A program made the position numbers and the translations under genes. DNA of 15,212 bases from Azoarcus sp. (GTDB taxonomy: Bacteria; Pseudomonadota; Gammaproteobacteria; Burkholderiales; Rhodocyclaceae), in the NCBI GenBank assembly GCA_031282905.1, contig JAITCV010000132.1, forward strand, positions 1 through 15,212, in the 5' to 3' direction. Shown in pieces: positions 1 to 7,480 of this stretch. The stretch's first letter is position 1; each line of letters opens with the position of its first letter. The notes beneath the pieces are model-generated. The model did not search any database, was not told the DNA's origin, and saw nothing but the letters and a program-made list of their open reading frames with translations.

Positions 1-839
1 GGCAAGACTTCACGGCCCAGGATCAATACCCGGGTGCTCTGTTCGACCGCGGCGATCGGCCGGCAATGGATGCGGGCGAAGGCGTCGGTTTCGCGTTCGA
101 TGGTTTCGATTTCGGCAACCGGCAAGCCGGGCACGAATATGCCGTCCAGCCCGGAGGTCATCAGCCGATCGCCGGGCTGGATGTCGGCGTTGGCGAGCAC
201 GAAACGCAATTCGAGCCGCCCCTGTCCGGTGCCGAACAGCACGCCGCGCAGGCCGTTGCGCGCCAGTTGCACCGGAATCGCATGGTTGCGGTCGGTGAGC
301 AAGGTGATTTCGGACTGGATCGGATAGACCCGGGTAACCTGTCCGAGCACGCCATCGGCATCGACTGCCACCAGGCCCGCTTCCACCCCCTGCTGTGCGC
401 CGCGGTCGATGATGATCTTGCGCGTGAAGGGGTCGGGCGCGTCATAGAGCACTTCGGCGGCCAGGCTGCGGGTCTGGACACGCTGCGACATGGCGAGCAG
501 GCCGCGCAACTCGGCATTCTCCCGCTCCAGTTGCTCGAAGCGCAGCATGCGCTCACCGCTGTCGAGCTGACGCTGGCGCAGATTGGCGTTTTCGATCTGC
601 GCCTCGGCCAGGGAAGCGAAATAGACCCTGGCGTCGCGCGCCATGTTGACGGGTTCGGCGGCGATCATTTGCAGGGGATAGACGAGCACCGACAGCCCCT
701 GGCGCAGCATTTCGAGATAACGAAAGCGCAAATCGGCCACCAGCATCGCCAGGCAAATCGCCACCATGATCAACAGCCGCGCCCGGGGAGCAAGGCTGCG
801 CTGGAAGATGGGGGTGTTCGGAGAGTCGGCAAAGGCCAT
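1..839 (-). CDS. mreC: Rod shape-determining protein MreC, 3' end cut by window edge
   Basis: MreC is a bitopic inner-membrane protein that links the MreB cytoskeleton to the periplasmic cell-wall elongation machinery. About 279 residues are visible, read from ATG at 839; the C-terminus lies outside the window. A short cytoplasmic N-terminus is followed by a hydrophobic segment at about residues 21-36, then a charged heptad-like stretch at about 78-115 that fits the family's periplasmic coiled coil. After it comes a beta-rich part with the typical pattern 'RKIIIDRGAQQGVEAG' and 'GLDGIFVPGLPVAEI', which is characteristic of MreC. The start lies 41 bp after the mreB stop, so the two form an mreBC operon read right to left. 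The frame is open to the window edge with no damage. Identification is firm from family patterns and position next to mreB. Confidence 0.95.
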   Translation of the reverse strand, partial: MAFADSPNTPIFQRSLAPRARLLIMVAICLAMLVADLRFRYLEMLRQGLSVLVYPLQMIAAEPVNMARDARVYFASLAEAQIENANLRQRQLDSGERMLRFEQLERENAELRGLLAMSQRVQTRSLAAEVLYDAPDPFTRKIIIDRGAQQGVEAGLVAVDADGVLGQVTRVYPIQSEITLLTDRNHAIPVQLARNGLRGVLFGTGQGRLELRFVLANADIQPGDRLMTSGLDGIFVPGLPVAEIETIERETDAFARIHCRPIAAVEQSTRVLILGREVL

Positions 840-880
840 CCAGCGGCTCCCACGGGCGGCCTGGACCGCCGCATTCCTGT

Positions 881-1924
881 TCAGTCGGAAGTGAAAATGG
901 AATCGAGTTGATCCATTTTATCGAGCGCCATGCCGCAACCGCGCGCCACGCAAGTCAGCGGCTGTTCGGCGACGATGACGGGCAAGCCGGTCTCTTCCAT
1001 CATCAGGCGGTCGACATCGCGCAACAAGGCGCCGCCGCCAGTCAACACCATGCCGCGTTCGGCGATGTCGGCGCCGAGTTCGGGCGGGGTCTGTTCGAGC
1101 GCGATCTTCACCGAGGAGACGATCTGGTTCAGCGGTTCGGTGAGCGCCTCGAGAATTTCGTTGGAGGAGATCGTGAAGCTGCGCGGAATGCCTTCGGCGA
1201 GGTTGCGGCCCTTGACTTCCAGTTCACGCACTTCCGAGCCGGGAAAGGCGGAACCGATTTCCTTCTTGATGTTTTCGGCGGTGGTATCGCCGATCAGCAT
1301 GCCGTAGTTGCGGCGGATGTAATTGACGATGGATTCGTCGAACTTGTCGCCACCGACCCGGACGCTGCCCCGATAAACCATGCCGCCCAGCGAGATCACG
1401 CCGACTTCGGTGGTGCCGCCGCCGATGTCGACCACCATCGAGCCGAGCGCGTCCGATACCGGCAAGCCCGCGCCGATGGCCGCGGCCATCGGTTCCTCGA
1501 TCAGATAGACCCGTGAAGCGCCCGCGGCAAGGGCCGCGCTGCGGATGGCGCGGCGCTCGACCTGGGTCGAACCGCAGGGCACGCAGATGATGATGCGGGG
1601 ACTGGGTGAGAGCAGCCGCGAGTTGTGCACCCGCTTGATGAACTGCTTGATCATATGTTCGGTGACTTCGAGATCGGCGATCACCCCGTCCTTCATCGGA
1701 CGAATGGCGGTGATGTTGCCCGGGGTCTTGCCCAGCATCTGCTTGGCCGAGCTTCCCACCGCCTGGATGATGCGTTTGTTATTGGGTCCGCCTTCGGTGC
1801 GGATCGCCACCACCGAGGGTTCATCGAGGACGATGCCCTTGGCACGGATATAGATCAGCGTATTGGCTGTGCCAAGGTCGATGGCCAGATCGCTGGAAAA
1901 ATAGGAACGCAGGAAGCCAAACAT
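881..1924 (-). CDS. mreB: Rod shape-determining protein MreB (bacterial actin)
   Basis: MreB is the bacterial actin homologue that forms membrane-bound filaments and guides elongation-phase peptidoglycan synthesis. The protein has 347 residues, the normal length. Actin-fold nucleotide motifs are visible: phosphate-1 'DLAIDLGTANTLIY' at residues 12-25, phosphate-2 'VVDIGGGTTEVGVI' at about 164-177, and the adenosine motif 'LTGGGALLRDVD' at about 294-305. The N-terminus 'MFGFLRSYFSSDLAIDLG' includes the short amphipathic start typical of proteobacterial MreB. The start is unambiguous. mreC follows after 41 bp. Upstream, the gene faces gatC across a 114-bp divergent intergenic region. The upstream ribosome site is weak (a GGA about 13 nt before ATG). 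Nothing is missing from the sequence. Confidence 0.98.
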   Translation of the reverse strand: MFGFLRSYFSSDLAIDLGTANTLIYIRAKGIVLDEPSVVAIRTEGGPNNKRIIQAVGSSAKQMLGKTPGNITAIRPMKDGVIADLEVTEHMIKQFIKRVHNSRLLSPSPRIIICVPCGSTQVERRAIRSAALAAGASRVYLIEEPMAAAIGAGLPVSDALGSMVVDIGGGTTEVGVISLGGMVYRGSVRVGGDKFDESIVNYIRRNYGMLIGDTTAENIKKEIGSAFPGSEVRELEVKGRNLAEGIPRSFTISSNEILEALTEPLNQIVSSVKIALEQTPPELGADIAERGMVLTGGGALLRDVDRLMMEETGLPVIVAEQPLTCVARGCGMALDKMDQLDSIFTSD

Positions 1925-1961
1925 GAAGAATAATTCCGAAACCAGTCAGGTTGGGTACCAG

Positions 1962-1977
1962 ACCCGGCGCGCCGGGT
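1962..1977. repeat. Perfect 16-bp palindrome between mreB and gatC
   Basis: The sequence ACCCGGCGCGCCGGGT is its own reverse complement over all 16 bases. It sits in the 114-bp divergent region, 38 bp from the mreB start and at the place where a -35 box would lie for the extended -10 at 1991-1999. It has no loop and no T-run, so it is not an ordinary intrinsic terminator. It may be a binding site for a dimeric protein or a GC-rich supercoil-extruded element. Function is inferred only from position. Confidence 0.6.
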
Positions 1978-1990
1978 ACGGGCTAAAGTT

Positions 1991-1999
1991 TGCTATGAT
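1991..1999 (+). promoter_or_regulatory. Candidate extended -10 promoter for gatCAB
   Basis: TGC followed by TATGAT forms an extended -10 element with one mismatch to TATAAT, 40 bp before the gatC ATG. No good -35 box is present 17 bp upstream, where the perfect palindrome lies instead; extended -10 promoters often lack one. On the opposite strand the overlapping TATCAT (2001 to 1996), with CTGAAT 17 bp further upstream, is a plausible mreB -10/-35 pair, so the two divergent promoters may overlap and compete. Consensus matching only. Confidence 0.45.
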
Positions 2000-2038
2000 A
2001 ACCTACAAATCTACGCGAATTCAGCAGGATTGTTACAT

Positions 2039-2326
2039 ATGTCGCTCTCCAATGAACAGGTCAACCGCCTCGCCCGCCTCGCCCGCCTCGCGGTATCGGA
2101 CGAAGCCCTTGATATCACTCGAATTCAACTCGATGGCATTCTCGCCCTGATCGCCCGGATGGAGGCGGTCGACACCACCGGGGTCACGCCGATGAGCCAC
2201 CCCCAGGAACTCGCCGCCCGCCTGCGCGCGGACGAGGTTGTCGAGACCGATCGCCGCGCCGCCTTCCAGGCCATCGCCCCCCAGGCCGAGGCCGGACTCT
2301 ATCTGGTGCCCAAGGTCATCGAGTAA
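2039..2326 (+). CDS. gatC: Asp-tRNA(Asn)/Glu-tRNA(Gln) amidotransferase subunit C
   Basis: GatC is the small subunit that wraps around GatA and GatB and stabilises the GatCAB complex, which converts Glu-tRNA(Gln) and/or Asp-tRNA(Asn) to the correct amidated forms in the cytoplasm. The protein has 95 residues, the family norm. It shows the expected helical N-terminus 'SNEQVNRLARLARLAVSDE', the middle 'MEAVDTTGVTPMSHP', and the C-terminal 'LYLVPKVIE'. ATG at 2039 is preferred over an in-frame TTG at 2030 because AGGA at 2026-2029 is correctly spaced for it and the family starts at this point. It is the first gene of gatCAB; unusually, 119 bp separate it from gatA. Confidence 0.95.
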   Translation: MSLSNEQVNRLARLARLAVSDEALDITRIQLDGILALIARMEAVDTTGVTPMSHPQELAARLRADEVVETDRRAAFQAIAPQAEAGLYLVPKVIE

Positions 2327-2366
2327 TGGGGCACACATACGGACACACCGGGCGACCGCGCACGTC

Positions 2367-2392
2367 CATGCTCACTTATACATCATAGCATG
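2367..2392 (+). promoter_or_regulatory. Hairpin in the gatC-gatA gap
   Basis: CATGCT (2367-2372) and AGCATG (2387-2392) are perfect inverted repeats with a 14-nt AT-rich loop. The right arm contains the ATG of the 19-codon reading frame at 2390-2449. There is no T-run, so it is not a terminator. It could modulate translation of the leader frame or be chance. Confidence 0.25.
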
Positions 2393-2449
2393 TCGCACTG
2401 GCGCGGCTCTCCTCCACCCAAGCATAAATCATCCATCCCATCTCCATGA
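2390..2449 (+). CDS. Possible 19-residue leader peptide overlapping the gatA start
   Basis: An ATG frame in the 119-bp gatC-gatA gap encodes MSHWRGSPPPKHKSSIPSP. Its TGA overlaps the gatA ATG as ATGA (2446-2449), the arrangement used for translational coupling. It contains three consecutive prolines (a known ribosome-slowing, EF-P-dependent sequence) and ends in Pro-stop. gatA itself has no recognisable Shine-Dalgarno site, which would fit re-initiation from this frame. Against it, the leader frame has no clear ribosome site either, and a 19-codon frame ending at ATGA can arise by chance. I know of no described gatA leader peptide. Confidence 0.25.
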   Translation: MSHWRGSPPPKHKSSIPSP

Positions 2450-3972
2450 GCATTGCGCCCCTCATCGACGCCTCCGTTGCCAGCCTGCGCCAGGCGCTGG
2501 ACAGCAAGCAGGTCTCCAGCGTCGAACTCGCCACTCTTTTCCTCGATCGCATCGCCGCCCACGATCCGGCGCTCAATGCCTTCATCACGCTTGACCGCGA
2601 GGGCGCGCTCGCCGCCGCGCGCGCCGCCGATGCCCGGATCGCCGCTGGACAGGCCGGGCCGCTCACCGGCATTCCGCTTGCCCACAAGGATGTGTTCTGC
2701 ACCGAAGGCACGCTGACCACCTGCGGCTCGAAGATGCTCGCCAACTTCACCAGCCCCTATGACGCCCACGTCGTCGGTTTGCTGAAACAGGCCGGGGCGG
2801 TGAGTCTCGGCAAGACCAATATGGACGAGTTCGCCATGGGCTCGTCGACCGAAAGCTCCTTTTTCGGCCCTACCCGCAATCCGTGGGCGCTCGACTGCGT
2901 GCCGGGCGGCTCCTCGGGCGGCTCGGCGGCCGCGGTGGCGGCCAGGCTCGTGCCCATCGCCACCGGCACCGATACCGGCGGTTCGGTGCGCCAGCCCGCG
3001 GCGTTCTGCGGCATTACCGGCATCAAGCCGACCTACGGCTTGGTCAGCCGCTACGGCATGGTCGCCTACGCTTCCTCGCTCGACCAGGGCGGCGCGTTCG
3101 GCGCTTGCGCCGAGGATTGCGCCTTGCTGCTCTCCGCGATGACCGGCTTCGACCGGCGGGATTCGACCAGCCTCGACCGCCCGCCCGAAAACCATGCCGC
3201 CGCGCTGCGCGCGTCCGTTGCCGACGCGGCAAGGCCGCTCGCGGGTTGCGTCATCGGCCTGCCCAGGGAATTTTTCGCGGCGGGCATGAGCGCGGGCATT
3301 CGCGCCGCCGTGGATGCCGCGCTCGACGAATACCGCAAGCTGGGCGCGACCACGCGCGAAGTCAGCCTGCCCAACGCCGAACTGGCGATTCCGGCCTATT
3401 ACGTGCTTGCACCCGCCGAAGCGTCGAGCAACCTGTCGCGCTTCGACGGCGTGCGCTACGGTCATCGCGCCGCCACCTATGCCGACCTCGACGACATGTA
3501 TTGCAAGAGCCGCGGAGAAGGTTTCGGCGCTGAAGTGCAACGCCGCATCCTCGTCGGCACTTACGTGCTCTCCCATGGCTATTACGATGCCTATTACCTC
3601 CAGGCGCAAAAGCTGCGCCGCCTGATCGCCGAGGATTTCCGCCGCGCGTTTGCCGAATGCGACTTCATCGCCGGTCCCACCTCGCCCGTCACCGCGTGGG
3701 CGCTGGGCGCGATGAGCGGCGATCCGGTGCAGATGTATCTCGCCGACATCTACACCACGGCGGTCAACCTCGCCGGCCTGCCCGCGCTCTCCCACCCTTG
3801 CGGTTTCGATGACGCCGGACTGCCGATCGGCCTGCAACTGATCGGCGATTACTTCGCCGAAAGCCGCCTGCTCGCCAGCGCCCACCATTTCCAGCAGGCC
3901 ACCGACTGGCACCAGCGCCGCCCAGCATTGAGCCAGTGCGTTCCCGACAACATCGCAAAGACACGAACATGA
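2446..3972 (+). CDS. gatA: Asp-tRNA(Asn)/Glu-tRNA(Gln) amidotransferase subunit A
   Basis: GatA is the amidase-signature glutaminase that releases ammonia from glutamine and passes it to GatB. The 508-residue protein carries the whole amidase signature, including 'PGGSSGGSAAAVAA' and 'DTGGSVRQPAAFCG'. The Ser-cisSer-Lys triad can be assigned as K81 (in 'PLAHKD'), S156 and nucleophile S180; the spacings 75 and 24 match those I recall for the characterised GatA enzymes. Family signatures 'GKTNMDEFAMGSSTE' and 'GIKPTYGLVSRYG' are present. The C-terminal tail is slightly longer than usual. Its stop overlaps the gatB start (ATGA), so gatA and gatB are probably translationally coupled. The start at 2446 fits the family N-terminus, although no Shine-Dalgarno site precedes it. 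Confidence 0.98.
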   Translation: MSIAPLIDASVASLRQALDSKQVSSVELATLFLDRIAAHDPALNAFITLDREGALAAARAADARIAAGQAGPLTGIPLAHKDVFCTEGTLTTCGSKMLANFTSPYDAHVVGLLKQAGAVSLGKTNMDEFAMGSSTESSFFGPTRNPWALDCVPGGSSGGSAAAVAARLVPIATGTDTGGSVRQPAAFCGITGIKPTYGLVSRYGMVAYASSLDQGGAFGACAEDCALLLSAMTGFDRRDSTSLDRPPENHAAALRASVADAARPLAGCVIGLPREFFAAGMSAGIRAAVDAALDEYRKLGATTREVSLPNAELAIPAYYVLAPAEASSNLSRFDGVRYGHRAATYADLDDMYCKSRGEGFGAEVQRRILVGTYVLSHGYYDAYYLQAQKLRRLIAEDFRRAFAECDFIAGPTSPVTAWALGAMSGDPVQMYLADIYTTAVNLAGLPALSHPCGFDDAGLPIGLQLIGDYFAESRLLASAHHFQQATDWHQRRPALSQCVPDNIAKTRT

Positions 3973-5444
3973 GCAGATCGGACTGGGAAATCGTCATCGG
4001 GCTGGAAGTCCACGCCCAACTCAACACCGCATCCAAGATTTTTTCTGCCGCGAGCACCGCCTTCGGCGCGCCGCCCAACGTGCAGGCCAGCGCGGTGGAT
4101 ATCGCCCTGCCCGGCGTGCTGCCGGTATTGAACCGCGGCGCGGTCGAACGCGCGATCCGGCTCGGACTGGCGCTCGACGCCCACATCGCGCCCAAAAGCG
4201 TGTTCGCGCGCAAGAATTATTTCTACCCCGATCTGCCCAAGGGCTACCAGATCAGCCAGTTCGAACTGCCGGTCGTGCAGGGCGGCACGATCACGATCCA
4301 GGTCGGCGAAGGGGACAAGGGCCACGAGAAGACCATCCGCCTCACCCGCGCCCACCTCGAAGAAGACGCCGGCAAATCGCTGCACGAAGATTTCCACGGC
4401 ATGAGCGGCATCGACCTCAACCGTGCCGGCACGCCGCTCCTGGAGATCGTCTCCGAACCCGACATGCGCTCCTCGGCGGAAGCGGTCGCCTACGCCCGCG
4501 CCCTGCACGCGCTGGTGTGCTGGATCGACATCTGTGACGGCAACATGCAGGAAGGCTCCTTTCGCTGCGACGCCAACGTCTCGGTGCGCAAAAAGGGCGA
4601 AACCGCGCTCGGCACCCGGCGCGAAATCAAGAATCTCAACTCCTTCCGCTTCCTGCAACAAGCCATCGACTACGAAGCCGGCTGGCAGATCGACACCCTG
4701 GAAGACGGCGGCAAGATCGAACAGGCCACGGTGCTCTTCGACCCCGACACGGGCGAAACCCGGATGATGCGCTCCAAGGAAGACGCGCACGATTACCGCT
4801 ATTTCCCCGATCCCGACCTGCTGCCGCTCTTGATCGAGCCGGAATGGATCGAGCGGGTGCGCGCCACGATGCCCGAGTTGCCCGCCGCGATGAAGGCGCG
4901 CTTCATCCGCGACTTCGGCCTCTCCGCCTATGACGCCAGCACGCTCACCGCATCCAGGGAAATGGCGGATCACTTCCAGCAAACGGTTGCCATCGTGGGC
5001 GCGGCGCAGGCCAAGCTATGCGCCAACTGGATCATGGGCGAACTCGCCGCCCGCCTCAACAAGGCGGGCATCGAACTGGCCGCCGCGCCGGTTTCCCCCG
5101 TGCAACTGGCCGGATTGCTCATGCGCATCGCCGACAACACCCTCTCCAACGCCATTGCCCGCAAGGTGTTCGACGCGCTGTGGAACGGCGAAGGCCGCAG
5201 CGCCGACGAAATCATCGACGCCCAGGGGCTGAGACAACTCACCGACCGCGGCGCGATCGAAACGTTGATCGACGAAGTACTCGCCGCCAACCCCAAATCG
5301 GTCGAAGAATTCCGCGCAGGCAAGGAAAAAGCCTTCAACGCGCTGGTCGGCCAGGTGATGAAAGCCAGCCGGGGCAAGGCCAGTCCGGCGCAAGTCAATG
5401 AAATCCTGCGCCACAAACTTTCAAATTTGCCGCCGAATCGTTAA
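3969..5444 (+). CDS. gatB: Asp-tRNA(Asn)/Glu-tRNA(Gln) amidotransferase subunit B
   Basis: GatB binds the mischarged tRNA, activates its side-chain carboxylate with ATP and transfers the ammonia delivered by GatA. The ATG at 3969 overlaps the gatA TGA, giving 491 residues; an earlier in-frame start at 3936 lies inside gatA and was rejected because the family begins with 'MSRSDWEIVIGLEVHAQL'. Visible signatures are 'GLEVHAQLNT' (11-20), 'YFYPDLPKGYQISQFELP', 'EDAGKSLH', 'DLNRAGTPLLEIVSEPD', 'RCDANVSVR' and 'KEDAHDYRYFPDPDLLPL'. The C-terminal third, with 'NWIMGELAARLN' and 'FNALVGQVMKASRGKASP', is the helical YqeY-like tRNA-binding tail. It is the last gene of the operon; a palindrome and an intrinsic terminator follow. 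Confidence 0.98.
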   Translation: MSRSDWEIVIGLEVHAQLNTASKIFSAASTAFGAPPNVQASAVDIALPGVLPVLNRGAVERAIRLGLALDAHIAPKSVFARKNYFYPDLPKGYQISQFELPVVQGGTITIQVGEGDKGHEKTIRLTRAHLEEDAGKSLHEDFHGMSGIDLNRAGTPLLEIVSEPDMRSSAEAVAYARALHALVCWIDICDGNMQEGSFRCDANVSVRKKGETALGTRREIKNLNSFRFLQQAIDYEAGWQIDTLEDGGKIEQATVLFDPDTGETRMMRSKEDAHDYRYFPDPDLLPLLIEPEWIERVRATMPELPAAMKARFIRDFGLSAYDASTLTASREMADHFQQTVAIVGAAQAKLCANWIMGELAARLNKAGIELAAAPVSPVQLAGLLMRIADNTLSNAIARKVFDALWNGEGRSADEIIDAQGLRQLTDRGAIETLIDEVLAANPKSVEEFRAGKEKAFNALVGQVMKASRGKASPAQVNEILRHKLSNLPPNR

Positions 5445-5493
5445 GCTTCCCTCCCTCCAGCGCCGATTTGATCCATAGCTTGCGGGCGCTTCA

Positions 5494-5551
5494 ATTCCAT
5501 TTCCACATCATCGTCGACGTTTTCGCGTCGCCGATGATGTGAAAATGGAAT
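5494..5551. repeat. 58-bp imperfect palindrome downstream of gatB
   Basis: Arms 5494-5519 and 5526-5551 are 26 bp each and complementary at 24 of 26 positions around the 6-nt loop TTTTCG. The right arm is not followed by a run of T, so it is a weak candidate for a conventional terminator. It may be a folded 3'-end stabilising element for gatCAB mRNA or a small repeated palindromic element. Its two mismatches suggest age or a non-selected loop. Confidence 0.75.
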
Positions 5552-5575
5552 GAAAAATCCGGCTAAAGCGAGGGC

Positions 5576-5605
5576 AACCCAGTCCCGCGCCGACTGGGTT
5601 TTTCA
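5576..5605 (+). terminator. Intrinsic terminator between gatB and metX
   Basis: A perfect 9-bp stem AACCCAGTC / GACTGGGTT (5576-5584 and 5592-5600) with a 7-nt loop is followed directly by TTT and then CATTT, so the RNA ends in a U-rich tract. This is a textbook rho-independent terminator for the gatCAB transcript. It lies only about 40 bp before the metX ATG, so the metX promoter must overlap it or start within the remaining 40 bp, or metX depends on read-through. Confidence 0.85.
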
Positions 5606-5642
5606 TTTGGTTCTCTATTTTTGCACCTTGTACAGATCGCAT

Positions 5643-6788
5643 ATGACCCACGCGCGCTCCGTCGGCATCGTCACCCCGCGGACGGCCCGATTCGACACCG
5701 CCTTGCCGCTCAAGAGCGGCGGTCGGCTGGAAAACTACGAACTGGTCTACGAGACCTATGGCGAACTCGATGCCGCGCGCAGCAATGCCGTGCTGGTCTG
5801 TCACGCGCTCTCGGGTTCCCACCACGTCGCGGGCCGCCACGTCGGCGAGGACCAGGACAGCGGCTGGTGGAACAACATGGTGGGGCCGGGCAAGCCGCTC
5901 GACACGCGCAAATTTTTTGTCATCGGCGTCAACAACCTCGGCGGCTGTCACGGCTCGACCGGGCCGCGTTCGATCAATCCCGTCAGCGGCCGACCATGGG
6001 GCGCGGATTTTCCGTTCGTGACCGTCGAAGACTGGGTCGACGCCCAGGCCAAGCTTGCCGACCATTTGGGCATCGGCTGTTTCGCCGCGGTGATCGGCGG
6101 CAGCCTCGGCGGCATGCAGGCGCTGTCATGGACACTGCAATATCCAGACCGGGTGCGGCATGCGGCGGTGATCGCCTCCGCCCCCAAGCTCAGCGCCCAG
6201 AACATCGCCTTCAACGAAGTTGCTCGCCAATCCATCCTCACCGATCCCGACTTCCACGACGGCAATTTCTATGAACATGGCGTCGTCCCCGCGCGCGGCC
6301 TGCGTCTGGCGCGCATGGTCGGGCACATCACCTACCTGTCCGACGACGCGATGGGAGAAAAATTCGGCCGCAGCCTGCGCCATGGCAAAACGCGCTACAG
6401 CTATGACGTCGAATTCGAGATCGAATCCTACCTGCGTCATCAGGGCGACAAGTTCGCCCGCCAGTTCGACGCCAATACCTATCTGCTCGCCACCAGGGCG
6501 CTCGATTATTACGACCCCGCGTTCGATCACGACGGCGATCTGGCGGCGGCGCTGGCCAAGGCGCGAGCCAGTTTCCTGGTGGTGTCGTTTTCCACCGATT
6601 GGCGTTTCGCCCCCGCGCGCTCGCGGGAAATCGTCTACGCGCTCGCGCATGACCGGCACGACGTGTGCTACGCCGAAATCGACTGTCCAGCCGGGCACGA
6701 CTCTTTCCTGCTTGACGAACCGCGCTACCACGCCGTGCTCGCGGCCTGGTTCGAACGCATCGAGGTATCGGGGGAAAATGGCGAATGA
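5643..6788 (+). CDS. metX: Homoserine O-acyltransferase MetX (probably succinyl-specific)
   Basis: MetX acylates the hydroxyl of L-homoserine, committing it to methionine synthesis in the cytoplasm. The ATG at 5643 gives 381 residues, the family norm; an in-frame ATG at 5550 would run through the terminator and was rejected. It is an alpha/beta hydrolase with nucleophile elbow 'GGSLGGMQ' (S154), D319 in 'STDWRF' and H352 in 'AGHDSF' forming the triad. The family signatures 'ALSGSHHVAG' and 'NNLGGCHGSTGP' are present. The residue two after the catalytic Asp is Arg (R321). In succinyl-CoA-using MetX enzymes of Beta- and Gammaproteobacteria this 'TDWRF' pattern is usual, whereas acetyl-CoA enzymes commonly have Leu there, so I favour homoserine O-succinyltransferase. 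metW follows 92 bp downstream. No clear Shine-Dalgarno site is seen. Confidence 0.95.
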   Translation: MTHARSVGIVTPRTARFDTALPLKSGGRLENYELVYETYGELDAARSNAVLVCHALSGSHHVAGRHVGEDQDSGWWNNMVGPGKPLDTRKFFVIGVNNLGGCHGSTGPRSINPVSGRPWGADFPFVTVEDWVDAQAKLADHLGIGCFAAVIGGSLGGMQALSWTLQYPDRVRHAAVIASAPKLSAQNIAFNEVARQSILTDPDFHDGNFYEHGVVPARGLRLARMVGHITYLSDDAMGEKFGRSLRHGKTRYSYDVEFEIESYLRHQGDKFARQFDANTYLLATRALDYYDPAFDHDGDLAAALAKARASFLVVSFSTDWRFAPARSREIVYALAHDRHDVCYAEIDCPAGHDSFLLDEPRYHAVLAAWFERIEVSGENGE

Positions 6789-6880
6789 CATAAAGATATC
6801 CGGCGCTGCGCGCTCCCGGCTGCCCGCTTATCCAATCCATTCAATGACATCTGTTTCCCATCTCCTGAAAAGTGATCGAT

Positions 6881-7480
6881 ATGGCAGCTTACCGTTACGA
6901 CTATGAAGTCATTGCCCAATGGATCGAACCCGCCGAAAAAGTGCTCGATCTCGGCTGTGGCGATGGCGATCTGTTGCGCTACCTGGGCGAAGCGCGCCAG
7001 GTATGTGGCTACGGGGTGGAAAACGATCCCGACAAAATCGTGGCCTGCGTGCGCAACGGCATCAACGTGATCCAGGCCGACATGAACCACGGCCTCGCCG
7101 GATTCAGCGACGGCTTTTTTGACCACGTCATCATGAGTTTGTCATTGCAGGCCATGCACAACACCCAGGGCATCCTCGCCGAAATGTTGCGCGTGGGCCG
7201 CGAGGCGGTGGTGAGCTTCCCCAATTTCGGCTACTGGCGTCATCGCCAGAGCATCCTCAATGGCCGCATGCCGGTCTCGGAAAGCCTGCCTTATCAATGG
7301 TTCGACACGCCCAACGTGCGTTTCTTCACCATCGCCGATTTCGAGGCGCTATGCGCGGACAATGATATTGTCATTCGCCAGCGCCTGGCATTCGACGAAG
7401 GCAAGGCGATCATCGACGAGCCCAATTTTCTCGCCAGCGTGGCGGTCTATCGGCTCGGACGCGAACTGGAACGAGGATGA
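6881..7480 (+). CDS. metW: Methionine biosynthesis protein MetW
   Basis: MetW is a class I SAM-dependent methyltransferase-fold protein encoded beside metX in many proteobacteria. It is reported to associate with MetX and support homoserine acylation; its own reaction is not well defined. The ATG at 6881 gives 199 residues. Motif I 'VLDLGCGDGDLL' is at residues 21-32, followed by 'GYGVENDPDKIVACVRNGINVIQADMN', consistent with SAM binding, and 'FDHVIMSLSLQAMHN'. 'FPNFGYWRHR' and 'PYQWFDTPNVRFFT' are characteristic of MetW. A GTG at 6872 would add three residues and cannot be excluded; AAGTGA at 6870-6875 could serve as ribosome site for the ATG. The stop overlaps the ampG start by 4 bp. Confidence 0.95.
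   Translation: MAAYRYDYEVIAQWIEPAEKVLDLGCGDGDLLRYLGEARQVCGYGVENDPDKIVACVRNGINVIQADMNHGLAGFSDGFFDHVIMSLSLQAMHNTQGILAEMLRVGREAVVSFPNFGYWRHRQSILNGRMPVSESLPYQWFDTPNVRFFTIADFEALCADNDIVIRQRLAFDEGKAIIDEPNFLASVAVYRLGRELERG

Noticed and set aside
66..911. Long plus-strand open frames opposite mreC and mreB (66-911 and 908-1516)
   Set aside because: They are antisense shadows of high-GC coding sequence; mreC and mreB on the minus strand have clear family motifs and the opposite frames resemble nothing.
2383..4982. Very long minus-strand frames opposite gatA and gatB
   Set aside because: Antisense to clearly conserved genes; composition (Gly, Arg, His, Ala-rich) is typical of reverse-strand GC-rich codon shadows.
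6789..6880. Riboswitch or regulatory RNA in the metX-metW gap
   Set aside because: Only 92 bp, no paired helices or SAM-riboswitch-like core visible, and no terminator.
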